From: Stemphylium vesicarium
Lineage: Eukaryota > Ascomycota > Dothideomycetes > Pleosporales > Pleosporaceae
Direction of reading: 5' to 3'
NCBI GenBank assembly: GCA_004380135.1
Contig: QXCR01000093.1
Location: 1 to 64,000, forward strand
DNA: 64,000 bases
Each line of letters begins with the position of its first letter. Positions within the stretch are counted from its first letter, which is position 1. The position numbers were made by a program, and so were the translations under genes. Below are positions 43,599 through 55,187 of this stretch, piece after piece. The notes under the pieces are model-generated. The model was not told the origin of the DNA. It saw nothing but the letters and a program-made list of their open reading frames with translations, and ran no database searches.

Positions 43599-45755
43599 AT
43601 GGCCACACCCGGCTCGCCAAAGCAGAGCTTGCTGAAGAAAACATTCGTGCAACCTTTCCGATTCCAGAAGTTGAAGCGCAAATCCAGTGCGCCTGTTAGT
43701 CCGCCAGCAACCCCCGACTCAGAAGACCCTTTGTGCGCATTACCTCTAATGCAATATGGCTCTCTGGATTCAAGCAAAAAGGACGTCAGACTGCTCGAAA
43801 TACTCCCTGCACCGGAGTATGAGCCCATCCAAGCGACGATATCTATATGCGACCTGGATGAGAACCCCCGATACGTCGCGCTGTCCTACATGTGGGACAA
43901 GGACGGTCAGAAAAAGTACATTGATATTCAAGGGGCCAGATTTGCAGTAGGGGAAGGGCTATGGAACTTTTTGCAGAAATATCGCAAAAAGCAGTACCTT
44001 CGACAATGTTCGGAAAGAGATCCGATCAAAGCGCTGCCCTTGTGGATTGATGCTATTGTGATCGACCAAAGCAATACATCGGAACGCAACCACCAAGTCT
44101 CCCTCATGCGCGATATTTACTCTGGGGCGCAATCTGTAATCGTCTGGCTTGGGCTTGCTACTGGTTCTGAAGAACTGGCCTTCATGCTCGCGCGGCGCCC
44201 AAGCCTTCGCAAGGTCGAAGAATTCCATACAGCCCTAGCGGATGTATTGAACAGGCCGTATTGGGGCCGTGTGTGGGTTGTTCAAGAGTTCGTGTTGGCA
44301 CAAGCGGCCGAGATTTGGTGCGGCGATTTCCAAGTAGATGCAGCGACTGTCGAGAACATCTGGCGAGATGGACTGACGTCTACACCAGTCGCATCACCGA
44401 CGAAACTGCTGTACATGAGCCGCGGCTACTTGTTGTTCAAGTACCGAAGAGACTTCAAGCACTCCAAACAATATAAAAGGGACGTCCTAGGTCGACGGAA
44501 TAGCAGGACCCTAAGAGCTACCTTTCGGTTGCGCGATCTTTTACAGGCTTTCGCGTCGTCTGAGAGCACTGTACCGCACGATAGAGTCTACGGGTTCCTG
44601 GGAGTTGCCTCGAAAGGCCGCGGAGAAAAGATCACACCAGATTACAGCAAAACGCTGGTGGAATTACTCGTTGATGTTCTTCGCAACCAATGTCACAGTG
44701 ACCACAAGGGAGGCGACAAGGACGACTACAAATTTTTGACATTCCTCATGGATGCGCTGAAGGTTTCGCGCGAGAAGCTTGCCCAGCATGTGTTGCAGAT
44801 CTGCCCGGAAGTCCAGCCGCACGTGTATGTTTTGACCGCGACACCTCATATGGTGGCTTCCGTATCATTCGTCAGTACAATTTCAGAAGTGGGGGAGTTT
44901 GTGGATCACGATGAGGCCTTTCTACCAGCCACGTGGACTCCCGGCTGGTCACGTTCAAACATGCATCCGAGGTCTTTGCCCAACCCAGACATTGTGGATC
45001 TCCGCCCACATATAATGAAGAGAGAAACCGATATAATGCTCAGCTTCGCAGACCCCCATATGCCACGCGGCAATCCCGGACCTTCTGAAAAGGTACGACA
45101 GTCAATGATCGAGGAGTCTACAGACATGATCATCTCCGGTCTCGTGCAAGCAAGCGCCGAGAAGAGACGGAGCTCTCTAGGTAGCATACAAGCCAGTACA
45201 ATCGGGAGCAGAGTCATACGCGACATCATGGTGCGCAGTATGACCAAAGATGCTGCAGCGTTGTATTTGACCGCTAGGACTAAATTGACTCGGAGAAATA
45301 CCGACCAGCGCCATATGCGGTATACATCATTCGTCGGCACAAACAACATTACCGGTTTCGCTTGCGGCGGAGGCCCTGGATCCTATGAGATACGACCGGG
45401 GGATCGCATATGCATGTTCTCTGGCGTCACTGACTCCAACAATGCCTTCGTTATCCGTCCTAGTCCAAGTGGGAAATGGCTCATCTCAGGGTTTGCAATC
45501 ATACTGCTGCCAGAACTACGCACCCCGTCGGTCCTCACAACTATGCTGAGCGATCAACAGAATTTGTCAACTGAGAATACCATGTGCTTCCACTGCCACC
45601 TCACCGACCTTCTGGAGCTCCAACGGTGCCAACTCCTAGGCGAGGCGCAAATGAGCCGCCTGTTGGAAGAGAATTTGAGACGAGAGATGGGAGAGGCGAA
45701 ACATCAGTGCGAGCAAGAGGGTATAGAACCTGATATTTTGGAGTTTGGGTTATAA
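43599..45755 (+). CDS. HET-domain (heterokaryon incompatibility) protein
   Basis: An intronless frame of 718 residues starts at ATG 43599. The HET domain runs from about residue 92 to 245 with its usual blocks: YVALSYMWD, LWIDAIVIDQSNTSERNHQV, IYSGAQSVIVWLG and RPYWGRVWVVQEF. A later conserved block, PHDRVYGFLGVAS, is at about 328-340. The N-terminal 60 residues are basic and Ser/Pro-rich. A C-terminal extension includes a short coiled-coil-like region (LLEENLRREMGEAKH). HET domains trigger cell death when incompatible hyphae fuse; many family members have no proven role. A partner such as an NLR protein is not seen nearby. The gene lies 630 bp downstream of a decayed transposon. Confidence 0.9.
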   Translation: MATPGSPKQSLLKKTFVQPFRFQKLKRKSSAPVSPPATPDSEDPLCALPLMQYGSLDSSKKDVRLLEILPAPEYEPIQATISICDLDENPRYVALSYMWDKDGQKKYIDIQGARFAVGEGLWNFLQKYRKKQYLRQCSERDPIKALPLWIDAIVIDQSNTSERNHQVSLMRDIYSGAQSVIVWLGLATGSEELAFMLARRPSLRKVEEFHTALADVLNRPYWGRVWVVQEFVLAQAAEIWCGDFQVDAATVENIWRDGLTSTPVASPTKLLYMSRGYLLFKYRRDFKHSKQYKRDVLGRRNSRTLRATFRLRDLLQAFASSESTVPHDRVYGFLGVASKGRGEKITPDYSKTLVELLVDVLRNQCHSDHKGGDKDDYKFLTFLMDALKVSREKLAQHVLQICPEVQPHVYVLTATPHMVASVSFVSTISEVGEFVDHDEAFLPATWTPGWSRSNMHPRSLPNPDIVDLRPHIMKRETDIMLSFADPHMPRGNPGPSEKVRQSMIEESTDMIISGLVQASAEKRRSSLGSIQASTIGSRVIRDIMVRSMTKDAAALYLTARTKLTRRNTDQRHMRYTSFVGTNNITGFACGGGPGSYEIRPGDRICMFSGVTDSNNAFVIRPSPSGKWLISGFAIILLPELRTPSVLTTMLSDQQNLSTENTMCFHCHLTDLLELQRCQLLGEAQMSRLLEENLRREMGEAKHQCEQEGIEPDILEFGL

Positions 45756-45935
45756 TGCGTCCTGCGGCTAAATCTTTGTCGGTGTTCTGAAGTCCAATGG
45801 CGAAACCAGCTATCGCTACTTATCGCTCCCCGCCAAAACCCGCTTGATCCCACTAGGATCAAGGGCATCCTCTTGGGTAGGACTCCCCTGCGCGCAGCCC
45901 CTAAGCCGCCTTGTGCGCGCTAATCGCAGAGCAAC

Positions 45936-47268
45936 TTATACGGGCCAGTTTGGCACGCGGCGCTCGGCATGATCTGGCAGAGACTCTGGAGACGAAGCAG
46001 TGACGCGCCCCGTCTCTTCGTCGACTGCGAGATCATCTAGCTCCACATAGTGCTCAGATCGACGTGATCCACGTCCAAACACTTCCTTCACAGATTCTCC
46101 GCCAATTGATATATCTGGCGTCTTCTTGCTCGACTGTCGTGTGCTCATCCGGTTTCCCGAGCTCGCAGCGTTGGAAGGGTTGGATCGTGATTTGCTTTTA
46201 CTCTGGCCCGTGTAGCCTTCGATCGCGGAGTTGAACGCCTTCTTGAAAACGACGCGAAGGACTGGAATCGAGGTAGCGACGATGGCCATGGAGCACTCTG
46301 CGACTGCCCAGATGATGGATTTGTACGATTCATCTGTAGCTGTCAACAATGATCCGTGCATGCTCGGGTGTCTGGAAATGTCTTACATGAGACATCCTGT
46401 ACTGTCAATTTCTCGATGTATGTGGATCTGACAATGGAAGTGACTCCGGCTCTTCAATGAAGTTAGCGCAGTCTTCAATCTAGCACTGCATGAACTCACA
46501 AGATTCCGAGACTCATGGCGACACATGCACCGATCTTCTCCGCAGTACGCATTTGCAGGTTCCAAAGGATTTTCCATGGCAGTACAGCAAGACACACATC
46601 CATAAGTGCTGACCATACTGCTTGGAAACGCCCATACACGACAGAGGGATGTTTGTCGATGCACTCGCCCGGTATGAAGTCCACAAAGGTCTTGGCCAGC
46701 GGTCTGCATTGCACCCATGGTATGATGGTGGCAGGGATTGCAAAAATTGCCAGGGTAGAGATCGCAAAGTATACGACGAGTCTGACCCATCCGTCCGTCA
46801 ACCGAAGTAAAGTGAGTCCGAAAGAAATCTTGCTCAGGGCAATAGCGACGGTATATATGGTCAGCTCCGCTGCGCCAATGTACATCATTTTATCGAGGTT
46901 GCGCAGGTCGACTAGCGTAAAGATTAGCAATCTAAGGTGTGGAATGTGCGACTCTCCATTGGCGTCTTACGGTCAAGTGTATGTCCTCCGTAGCCTACAT
47001 TGATAGACAGTTGGTTTATGGTAACTTGGATCAAAAGTAAGATCTATATCGTATAAGTCGTATGGTCTTTGTTTCGAGATGTGGTGGCACTTACCCAACT
47101 GACGACAAGTGTGCAATCGTCGAGCCACAGCTTCCCTTGACGATGACGAATATAAAGCCGAGGGATCAAAAAGGCAGCAGAGACGGAAACGAGCGACCAG
47201 GTGACGACTGACATGAGCGGTCCATGGCTCTCGTTCTTGTTGCTGACCCAACTATCGATGGAAGCCAT
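45936..47268 (-). CDS. Second SAT4/rhodopsin-like integral membrane protein
   Basis: Five exons (47095-47268, 46971-47043, 46500-46911, 46387-46451, 45936-46339) join to 375 residues. The frame extends upstream of 47268 only from a non-ATG codon. The joins recover the family order: an N-terminal helix with WSLVSVSAAFLIPRLYIRH, the loop GYGGHTLD, a YTVAIALSKISFGLTLLRL helix, the helices with WVQCRPLAKTF, GILAGVTSIVRSTYI and the last helix AECSMAIVATSIPVLRVVF. About seven membrane spans are predicted by eye. The C-terminal 100 residues are hydrophilic. It belongs to the same family as 33382-34685 but is clearly divergent. It is convergent with the HET gene (180 bp between stops). Confidence 0.85.
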
Positions 47269-48618
47269 TTGGGTTAGACTCGAGAGTAACAAAAAGGTAA
47301 AGGAACTGAAGTAAATGCTCCTTGGCGCTATGTCAAAATCCAACAGCAGTCATGGCGGTACCATGCTCACGTGGGACAAGGATCAAGTTTATATCGAGCA
47401 ATGTTGAGAATAGGGTTGCGAATGAAAGTTGGCCACCTTGGTAGTGGCCGGTATTCACCAGCACCCTTTTCCTTGAATGGTGGGTACACGGCTCTGAGCC
47501 GTGTCATATAACGCAAATTAGAACGGTGTGGTTGCTCTGAAGTATAAGCTTCCGCAGATGCTTGTGGGGACGCTTTGAATAGTACGTAGGTATGGCGCAA
47601 CACCGGTTTGGCTGTGGGGCAATGCTACCCAAGGCATCGTTTGCTGCCAATCATGCAGTGCGGGCTTCTCTGCGCGAGTCTTGAACTTACATGCCGCTCT
47701 ACTAAGAAGCCCGCGCCGGGTAGTGCATTGATCTTATTACATTGGCTACCAAAAGTGGTATGTTGCCAATAACCAACTGTTCTGTAGACTGTAAGGTCTT
47801 CAATCCAAGATCCTCCTTGTGTTAGGCTCTGACTTGTGCAGCGAGAAATTCGCCTTCGATCTCCTGGCATAGGTGAACAACAGCCTAGTCAGAGATCATG
47901 CCGGCTAGACCCTATGCGCTAGTCTCGGAGGCTTCCTGGCCCGAAGGGCTTTTGCCGGCGGGTTTACATGCTCACCAATCTCTACCTAGGTATTTCCACC
48001 GCATGCAAGTAAGCTGGGGGCGGGATGCTGATTAGACCTATGCGGGTAAAAAAGGCGAGATTTAGCTGCCGATCTTTGAGCTTAAATTCCTACCCGCCAT
48101 CCGGTCCGGCGCACTAAGATCGCCGCTCAGGGCTCAAAAGTCCTAGATTACTCGCTCGACATTCCTACAACATACTCGAATCGAGCGCCGACTTCTTAGG
48201 CCTATTACTAAGTCAGTAGTCACCACTAAATCTATGCTATTAGACGTCGCAAGTTCGCTTTACAGACACGCTGCCGGCAGCGCTTCCGAATCCCCTTGGC
48301 ATGCCTCGTCTCGATACCTACCTCTAAACGGCTGCCCCTGCGCCGAAGGCACCCACGTCGATCTCTTTGCCCTAGGCCTCCCACTTGGCAATTTGGAGCA
48401 AGTGCAGCGGGCTGTTAGAACTGTGCTGGAAAGTACCTGACCCCAGATTGGCATCTCCATCGGCGACATTTGGATGAGAGTCATAGCGGCCCACGTGTGC
48501 GCAGCGCCATGAAACTTGAACAATATTTACCTGTCACCGACCAAATCCTCTTCGCTCCAACTTCAAATTCACATCCTTCCTTCACACTCTTTTCACATCT
48601 GAAATTGTTGTTGCAAAC
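47269..48618. other. Divergent upstream region, no gene seen
   Basis: About 1.35 kb separate the SAT4-type gene (minus) and the heme-thiolate peroxidase (plus). Short frames have no motifs. No transposon pattern was recognised. Confidence 0.45.
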
Positions 48619-50143
48619 ATGAAGGTCTCAATACTATGCAGCGCAACGCTCTTCTCAATGGCGACCTTCGCCTTTCCTGCGAGCATGCTCAAAGGCGACA
48701 TCAGTGCCGCGACCCTTGCGGAAATCACCGCTTTGACGGACAAGATCTCAAGAGATCTACAGAGCAAGCGATCGGGTGCCCACGTCAAACGTGCATTCAA
48801 TGCAGAGGCTCAGCGCATCAGTACCACTGGTGACCATGAATACGTGAGTGGCCCCTGTCGAGATGTACGACATGGAAATACATTTGCTAATGACTTCATT
48901 ATCAGATTAAACCAGGCCCCAATGATCTTCGTGGACCTTGCCCTGGTATCAATGTCATGGCAAATCACGGTTACCTTCCCCGAAACGGCATCTCCACAAT
49001 CACACAAATGACTACGGCCGCCAATGAGGGTATGCATGCCCTTTGCGCTCTTATTCATCGAGTGCTAACAACGTCAGTATTTGGTATGGGCCTGGATCTG
49101 GCCGCATTTCTGGGAACCTACTCCGCCATCATGGCAGGTGATCTCACCTCTTTTTCGATTGGTGGTAAACCCAAGACTGGTGGACTCCTGGGCGGCCTCA
49201 CCTCATCACTCGGTCTTCTTGGAGAAGCACAAGGCCTGAGTGCGTCACACAACCGCTTCGAGGTTGATGGGTCGCCTACGCGAGGGGATCTGTACTCCAC
49301 GTATGTCTTTCGAGTTTCTTCCCTTTGTTGCATGGTCAGTATGACTAATTACTTGTAGTGGCAACCCCGTATCTCTGAATTTGGACTATTTCGAGCAGCT
49401 CCTTGATATGCCTCTCGGAAAGAACGGCATTGACACTTCTGTCTTGACCGCGTTCCGCCTTGATCGCACCGCGCACTCGATCGCTACGAATGGACATTAC
49501 TTTTCAGGCCCGCTAACATGCCTTGCCCTCAACCCCGCGACATATCAGTTCACCTACCGTTTCTTCGCCAACCACACTGCTGAGAACCCAGAGGGCTACC
49601 TCGATGCCAAGACACTCATGTCATTCCAGGGTGTTACTGGAGAAAAGGGTGATTACAAGTGGGCTCGTGGGCAAGAGAGGATTCCCGAGAACGTGGGTAC
49701 CCATCGTAACACCATCCGCTTACTCTTGCATTCGCTAACGCTCATCACAGTGGTACCGACGCGTTATCGGTGACGATTACAGCATTCTGTCGTTTACGGC
49801 CGAAGCTGTTTCGCTTGAAGTCGCCCACCCCGAATTAATCCGAGTAGGTGGAAATACCGGTCAGCCAAACACGTTTACTGGTGTGGATATCGACGACCTA
49901 ACAGGCAACGTCTTCAACGCGCAGACACTTCTTGAGGGAAACAACCTCATGTGCCTCGCGTTCCAGGCCGCTAGTGAAGCTGCCCCTGACATCCTGCGCG
50001 GATTAGTTGGCAACGTCTTGGTCGCTGTGCGAAAGTTGGCCTCTGTTCTGGACCCCATCATTGCAGAGCTTGGGTGCCCCGAGCTTGTCAAGTACGACGC
50101 AGCTCTGTTGAAGGCCTTCCCTGGTGCCGGAAGTGGGTTGTAG
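48619..50143 (+). CDS. Secreted heme-thiolate (chloroperoxidase-type) peroxidase
   Basis: Five exons (48619-48843, 48906-49029, 49078-49300, 49359-49692, 49751-50143) join to 432 residues. A signal peptide (MKVSILCSATLFSMATFAFP) is followed by a short propeptide with a Lys-Arg pair near residue 58. The heme-ligand motif is RGPCPGINVMANHGYLPRNG with Cys87. The acid-base motif is FEVDGSPTR with Glu178, in the ExD form seen in unspecific peroxygenases and chloroperoxidases. The family (Peroxidase_2) uses hydrogen peroxide to oxygenate or halogenate substrates outside the cell. The length is above that of classical short enzymes and includes a helical C-terminal part rich in Ala and Leu. Substrate unknown. 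Confidence 0.9.
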
Positions 50144-50661
50144 AGTGCGACTTTAAACGAAGCGAACATGTTGACTAGACCTTTTGCCTCCAAAACCTCG
50201 TTGTATTAATACTACAAAAGTTTTCGTTTGCATTGCCAGTCCCTGTGCCATCCGTGCCGCAAGCCAGCTAAGTGCGTTATCATGAACTGCGGTGGTATCC
50301 TTCCGCGTACTAGCCTGTGAAACTACTAACACCGACTAAACTACAACTTCGGTCTAGAGTCAGGGGCCTAGCCTTGCCCTCAAAATCCCCAATTTCCCCC
50401 TTGCTCGCGTGGCAGGAGAAAGTTCACGATTACTACGGCTCCTTCTTCATGGACTCGCAGTCACTGGTTGCTCGACGCAGAAGAGCGACAGAGCACAGAT
50501 GTCTCTCTCGCATCCTGCCGGACGCCTCTCCTTCTACTCCTCATCTTCCCGTTCTTTTGCACCCTCTCATAACATATCAGACTGCACACCTAAAAGGTCC
50601 GAGCCGCATCCCCCCAGGCCCTATCCTCACAACACCCATCCTCGATCCTTCTCCACCCACC
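50144..50661. other. Convergent 3' flanks, no gene seen
   Basis: About 520 bp lie between the stops of the peroxidase (plus) and the DUF2231-like gene (minus). Positions 50520-50660 are C-rich without coding marks. Confidence 0.5.
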
Positions 50662-51284
50662 CTACTGCCCCTTCTTCGCTTTTGCCTGACCCCCTCTAAA
50701 CCCCATCCCATAAACATATACCAAACTGCCGCCCAGATACGCCGCAAACATGGTCGCCGGTAGCGCCACAACACTACTGATCAGCACATTTGTATCTGTC
50801 GGCAAGAACCCCGGGTTACTCCTGCGCGTCCACCAGTTGAACGCAGCCGCGAAAACGGTAACGTCGTTAATCAGAGCATGCGCGACGCCGACTTTTGCTT
50901 TGCGCGACTTGAACCCGTCGCGCTTGATCAGCGGCATGAGTTCGGCTGCGCCCGTCATGATGGCAGGGACGGAGAAGAAGATTGTCAGGATGGTGGTGTA
51001 GTAGGATAGGACGGGGAAGAGGGCGGGTGTGAGGGCTACGTCGAGGGTTTTGACTGTGTGGAGAAGAGGGTATTAGTATGCATTGTTCCATGCAGGCAGC
51101 GAGTTCGCAAAGCTGGTGCTTTTCTTTCCTGTTCTGAACCGAAGTTTTGCGACTTACAGGCTGAGGCTACGGCAGCAGATGTCGCGCCATACTGCGAGAG
51201 AAAATACACGGCATCCAGACCGCCTGTGAGCAGCGTCGTCGTGATGGGGAAATGCACGGTCGCTGGGTGTTTCGGGTGGCTCAT
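50662..51284 (-). CDS. DUF2231-like four-helix membrane protein
   Basis: Exons 51158-51284 and 50662-51053 join to 172 residues. It starts MSHPKHPATVHFPITTTLL, where the H-P..VHFP motif is typical of DUF2231 predicted membrane proteins. Four membrane helices are visible: about 12-35, 55-85, 100-120 and 130-155. The GVAHALIND segment before helix three is also family-like. Function is unknown; the histidines near the membrane surface could bind a metal or heme, but that is conjecture. The tail is basic (GGQAKAKKG). The intron carries a GTAAGT donor and an ACACAG acceptor. Confidence 0.8.
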
Positions 51285-52014
51285 TTTCTCCGATTTCCAA
51301 TCGGCAATTGCGGGTGTTCAATGTGATTGGGATGTGGAGTTGTGATTTGTTGAGTTTCAATGCAGTGCGTAATATACACGGGTAACTGGGAAATTCTCGA
51401 AAATACAGGCCCGTATGCCTAGGTCACGAAGTACGTTATCGATAAGAAGGCTGGGCTTGGCTGGCTGGTCCTCTGGCAGTGAGTTCGGATTTTTCGATGT
51501 TGTTGCCAGATCGTTCAAAGCAAACCGATGTGGAGTTGTAAGTGAGATCACAAATAAAAACTCAAAAGACACGAACGGAATATATTCCAGCAGGGAGACC
51601 TCGACGCTTTTTAGGTCGCGCGTCAATGGTCCGCATGCCACAGTGGAGAGCCGAGTGGGTTGTTCTTCCCCTCCCCTCTCGCTTCTCCCCCCTGTGCACT
51701 GCAACGGGAACTCCATTCTTCGGCTTACTCTGTGTCGTCATCGATTCTGGGACCTGGAATAGGCGTTCCGCGGGGTGTGCAAGTCGCGCCACTATGTTCG
51801 TGTGGCTTCGGATTTCGGGAAGCCCGCGTCAGCGGTATGGCCGGGTTGTGATTGGCTGGCTGCTTCAGGTACATGGACGGAACTCCGTTTGCGCTACAAA
51901 TGTCGGAGCACCGTTATGCTGGCCAATGCGATTGTTTTGGGTTGACATGCAGTCTTTTACAGACGTGATATATTGGAATGTTATTGAATTTATATATATT
52001 ACGGAGCGTTGTCC
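51285..52014. other. Upstream of DUF2231-like gene, no gene seen
   Basis: This 730-bp stretch holds the promoter of the DUF2231-like gene and the 3' flank of the amidase gene. The short frames have no motifs. Confidence 0.45.
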
Positions 52015-54061
52015 CTAGAAGATTGGCATCCCTCTCCTGTACAGTATCTCCCCGCCAGTCACTCCACTCTGCCCGACCTTGCTCTCTTTCAGGATACCCG
52101 CGTCGTAAAGGTCTGCGATGAGCGAGAATAACATGCCATCGCAGCCCTTTGCAACCATCAGGTCAGCAGTAACAGGCAGGTACTCAACATGCCCGGTGAT
52201 GGTCGAATTGTATGGCATCTCACCAAGCGGAACAACGTAATCAGGCGCCTCGGACATGACCGAAATACGACTGTTACCAAAGCCGAGAGGAACGCCTGGC
52301 TCGTCCCGGTAGGCATTGCGGTAGGTGGTGCCACCAGTAGATCCCACGTACATGACGAGGGACTCGGAGCACGTTCCAGGCGATGGAGCCAGGAAAGTCT
52401 CGTTGGCCCAGTTTTGGAACAGAGTCTTGTTAGCTACGGCATCCGCGACGGTTTCGGTCTGGTTGTCGCCCCAGCCCCAGCGAGCGAGCGGTACGGGGTT
52501 GACGAACGGCAGGCGTCCATCGTGTTCCTCTGCGTAGTCGGCATAGAATGGCTCCCGCACAAGCTCGGTCTGTTGCTTGGTGATGAGAAGTGCGTAGGTC
52601 AGATTCATGAAGGTCGTGAGAGGCGCAACATCTGAATTCGCCGCGTCGAACGACGCCGTGATGTTGTAAGCAGTAGCATTCGCGCCCAAGAACTCAGTCA
52701 CGTTTCCCAAGAAATCGATCAGAAGTTGATCGGCGACATCCTCCGCTTCGGTTGGCCAGCCGAGAGTCTGAATGCTCGCAGGGTAGCTGCTTGAGATGGT
52801 GATGTTAGGCCCGTACATAGCTTTGGCAGTGTCCATCCAGATATGAGGGTTTCGAGCGAGCAGTCCAGGTGTATCAAGCACAGGGCTCAGCGGCATGACA
52901 TGGTCTAGCGAGACAAGGCCATGTGACGGGCGGTTTCCGTAGAGACCTTGAACTTGAGATGGGCCACGCACACTACCACCAGTGTCGGAGCCGAGACTGA
53001 CGTCCAACCACGAGTACGAAGCAGTACCCGCGCCGCCACCGGAAGAGCTGGACGATGTGTCTTGGTAACCATCACCTCGTGGATTGAACGCTTCATGGTA
53101 GTCCACCCAGTCAGCGGTGGCAGTCTCGCCGTTGGCGAATTGAGAGGTGATCATTTTGCCGACGATGATGGCACCAGCATCAATCATGTTTTGAACAGGC
53201 GGCGCAGTGGCGTTTGCCGGAGGGTACAACCAGTACCATGCTCGGTTGCCGTTTGAAGTGCGAAGACCTTTGATGTCTGGAATCAAGTCAGCCAAGTGAT
53301 CCTTGTCAATGTCATAGCCGAAGAGCGGTCTTGCCGCGAGCCCTCGGGCAACAGCCAAGAGGTATGCACCACAGGATCACCCCAAGCAATCTCAACGAAC
53401 GGACGTACCATAAATATCTTTGATACCAATTCGTACGCCAGCCAATGGTTTCTCAGCAGTCTTGGTGAAGTAAAGACGAGAAGGAACGGCAACTGCCTGC
53501 TGCTGGCCAACCGTGCCAGCTGGCAGCACCGAGTAGGAGCCATCTCCGTTAGCAATTGCAGACTCGGTGAAAGCGCCCTGAACATCTGAAAACAGCCTCC
53601 ATGCTTCGTAGACGTGGCCCGCAGCATTGATGAAGTAAGGCCCAGCAGGGAGGTCGGAGGAGGCGGTACCAGAGAGGATGGTCATGGATGAGTTCCTAGG
53701 CTTGGAGCTGCTACCCTGGATATAAATCGCTATTTATCAGGTCAGCCACTGGTTCGGAAGATATTGTAAAATTCATACCTTTCATGAAACCTTCTTGCCA
53801 CACATCGTCCTCAGCATAGCCAGCTGTCAGCGATCCGATGTCTACGCCATAGCCCTCAGCCTTGACCACCGTGAATGGTACAAACGGTGCACTCTCGAAC
53901 GAATCCTGGATCTCGATGCATCCGGCGATCTTGGCTACTGGTTTTGGTGGGAGGAAGTAGTCGATGTCCGCCAGAGAAACCGTGAAGCCCGTAGAGGACA
54001 GAGCAGCCTGTACGTTGCATACGAGGGCAGCCGCCGCGCCCAAGTACTTGAAGATGCCCAT
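52015..54061 (-). pseudogene. Secreted amidase-signature protein with an apparent one-base frameshift
   Basis: The coding sequence runs from ATG 54061 to 53409 and, after a 132-nt intron, from 53276 to 52015. The total is one base too long: the frame shifts at the GGG of 53712-53716, and skipping one base gives 637 residues. It begins with a signal peptide (MGIFKYLGAAAALVCNVQA). Residues about 20-200 form an N-terminal domain seen in fungal amidase-family proteins. The amidase core has GVRIGIKDIY with the catalytic Lys, and SLGSDTGGSVRGPS with the catalytic Ser pair. Many NxT/NxS sites suit a glycosylated, secreted enzyme. Amidases split carboxamides. A candidate intron (gtatga..ccag, 63 nt) also removes this stretch but does not restore the frame. 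So either the allele is broken or the base is an assembly error. Confidence 0.7.
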
Positions 54062-55187
54062 ATTTCCCACTGCGCGTTAAGAATGAAGACGGACTAAGGG
54101 TCGCGATGCAATCGGAAACACAAAGATGCGCAGTAGATCTTATACGTTCACCCGCCCATTATACATGCCGGACCGTGAGAAAATGGCATAATGCCCATCC
54201 CACTCGCGCAGAGTCATGATCCCGATCTTTCACGTAGCTCGTCTCCTTTGCATTCATACCAAGCCGCGTCTGTGCTTGCAAGGCCTGACTTTTGCCGACG
54301 TGAACACGGCAATTCACAGATAAGAACTTGGGCCTTTGCTCTCACTGGCCAGATATGCCAGGAAATCGACATGGAGCTGCGTGAGTACGTAAATGGCGTT
54401 TAAGACCTGGTAAATAGGCAGGCGGGCATTTTCCGATAGCTTCCCGGCGCCGTTGTTATGACTATCAACGCTTCTTATCGCGTTGGAGAGGTGGAGTAGC
54501 GGCACCTCCAAGCGGGGCGTGCAGGTGATAACGCCGAAGATGCCGATGACGTGGGGCTATTAGAGAGAGCCTGTTGCGCGAATTGAGGCATTGGGAACTT
54601 CGTCACGGCCATTGCGAATTGTGTCGGAGAATAGTAGACCAGTTGTCATCGGGATGCAGCACCTTGAGTGTGGAGTTTGGCCGGAGATTAGGGTTGGGAA
54701 GCCGCGTCCCAGGCCCGCGGAGCTGGGATGCGATGCCCGAACCACCTCTTGTACAATCGCCGTCTTTCTCTCGTATCAACGACAACTTCAATTCCGGTAT
54801 GAAGCGCAACGCACTTTTATAGCGCTGATGATACGGGTATCGCTTCAACTCTACTTGCAACGCCGTGGATAGCTCTATTCCGCTTCCGGGTGTTCGCCTT
54901 CCACCAGCTATGCTGTTAGGAACACAGGCGCGAGTATCGAAGTAGAAGCATACAAAATGAGCTTTCTTATTGCAATGCATACCTTTTTGATACTGGTATG
55001 GAATGTCATTATACTCTTATTGAATTTCTCACATGCATTTGGAAGGTGATTCATATCATAAGTCTAGTTGGCGCACAAGTAGCGTCGGCGTACGCGATTT
55101 TTCGCCGTGTTGGCGGTCCTTCCAGGTTCTCGGCTTCGCGACACAACCTCCGACCTCGCCACGACCGACTTTTCGGCAACGTTCAAC
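54062..55187. other. Divergent upstream region between amidase and regulator
   Basis: About 1.1 kb separate the starts of the amidase gene (minus) and the Zn2Cys6 gene (plus). I did not find a gene. It is the most likely place for operator sites of the neighbouring regulator, but I could not identify a repeated CGG-type element with confidence. Confidence 0.45.
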
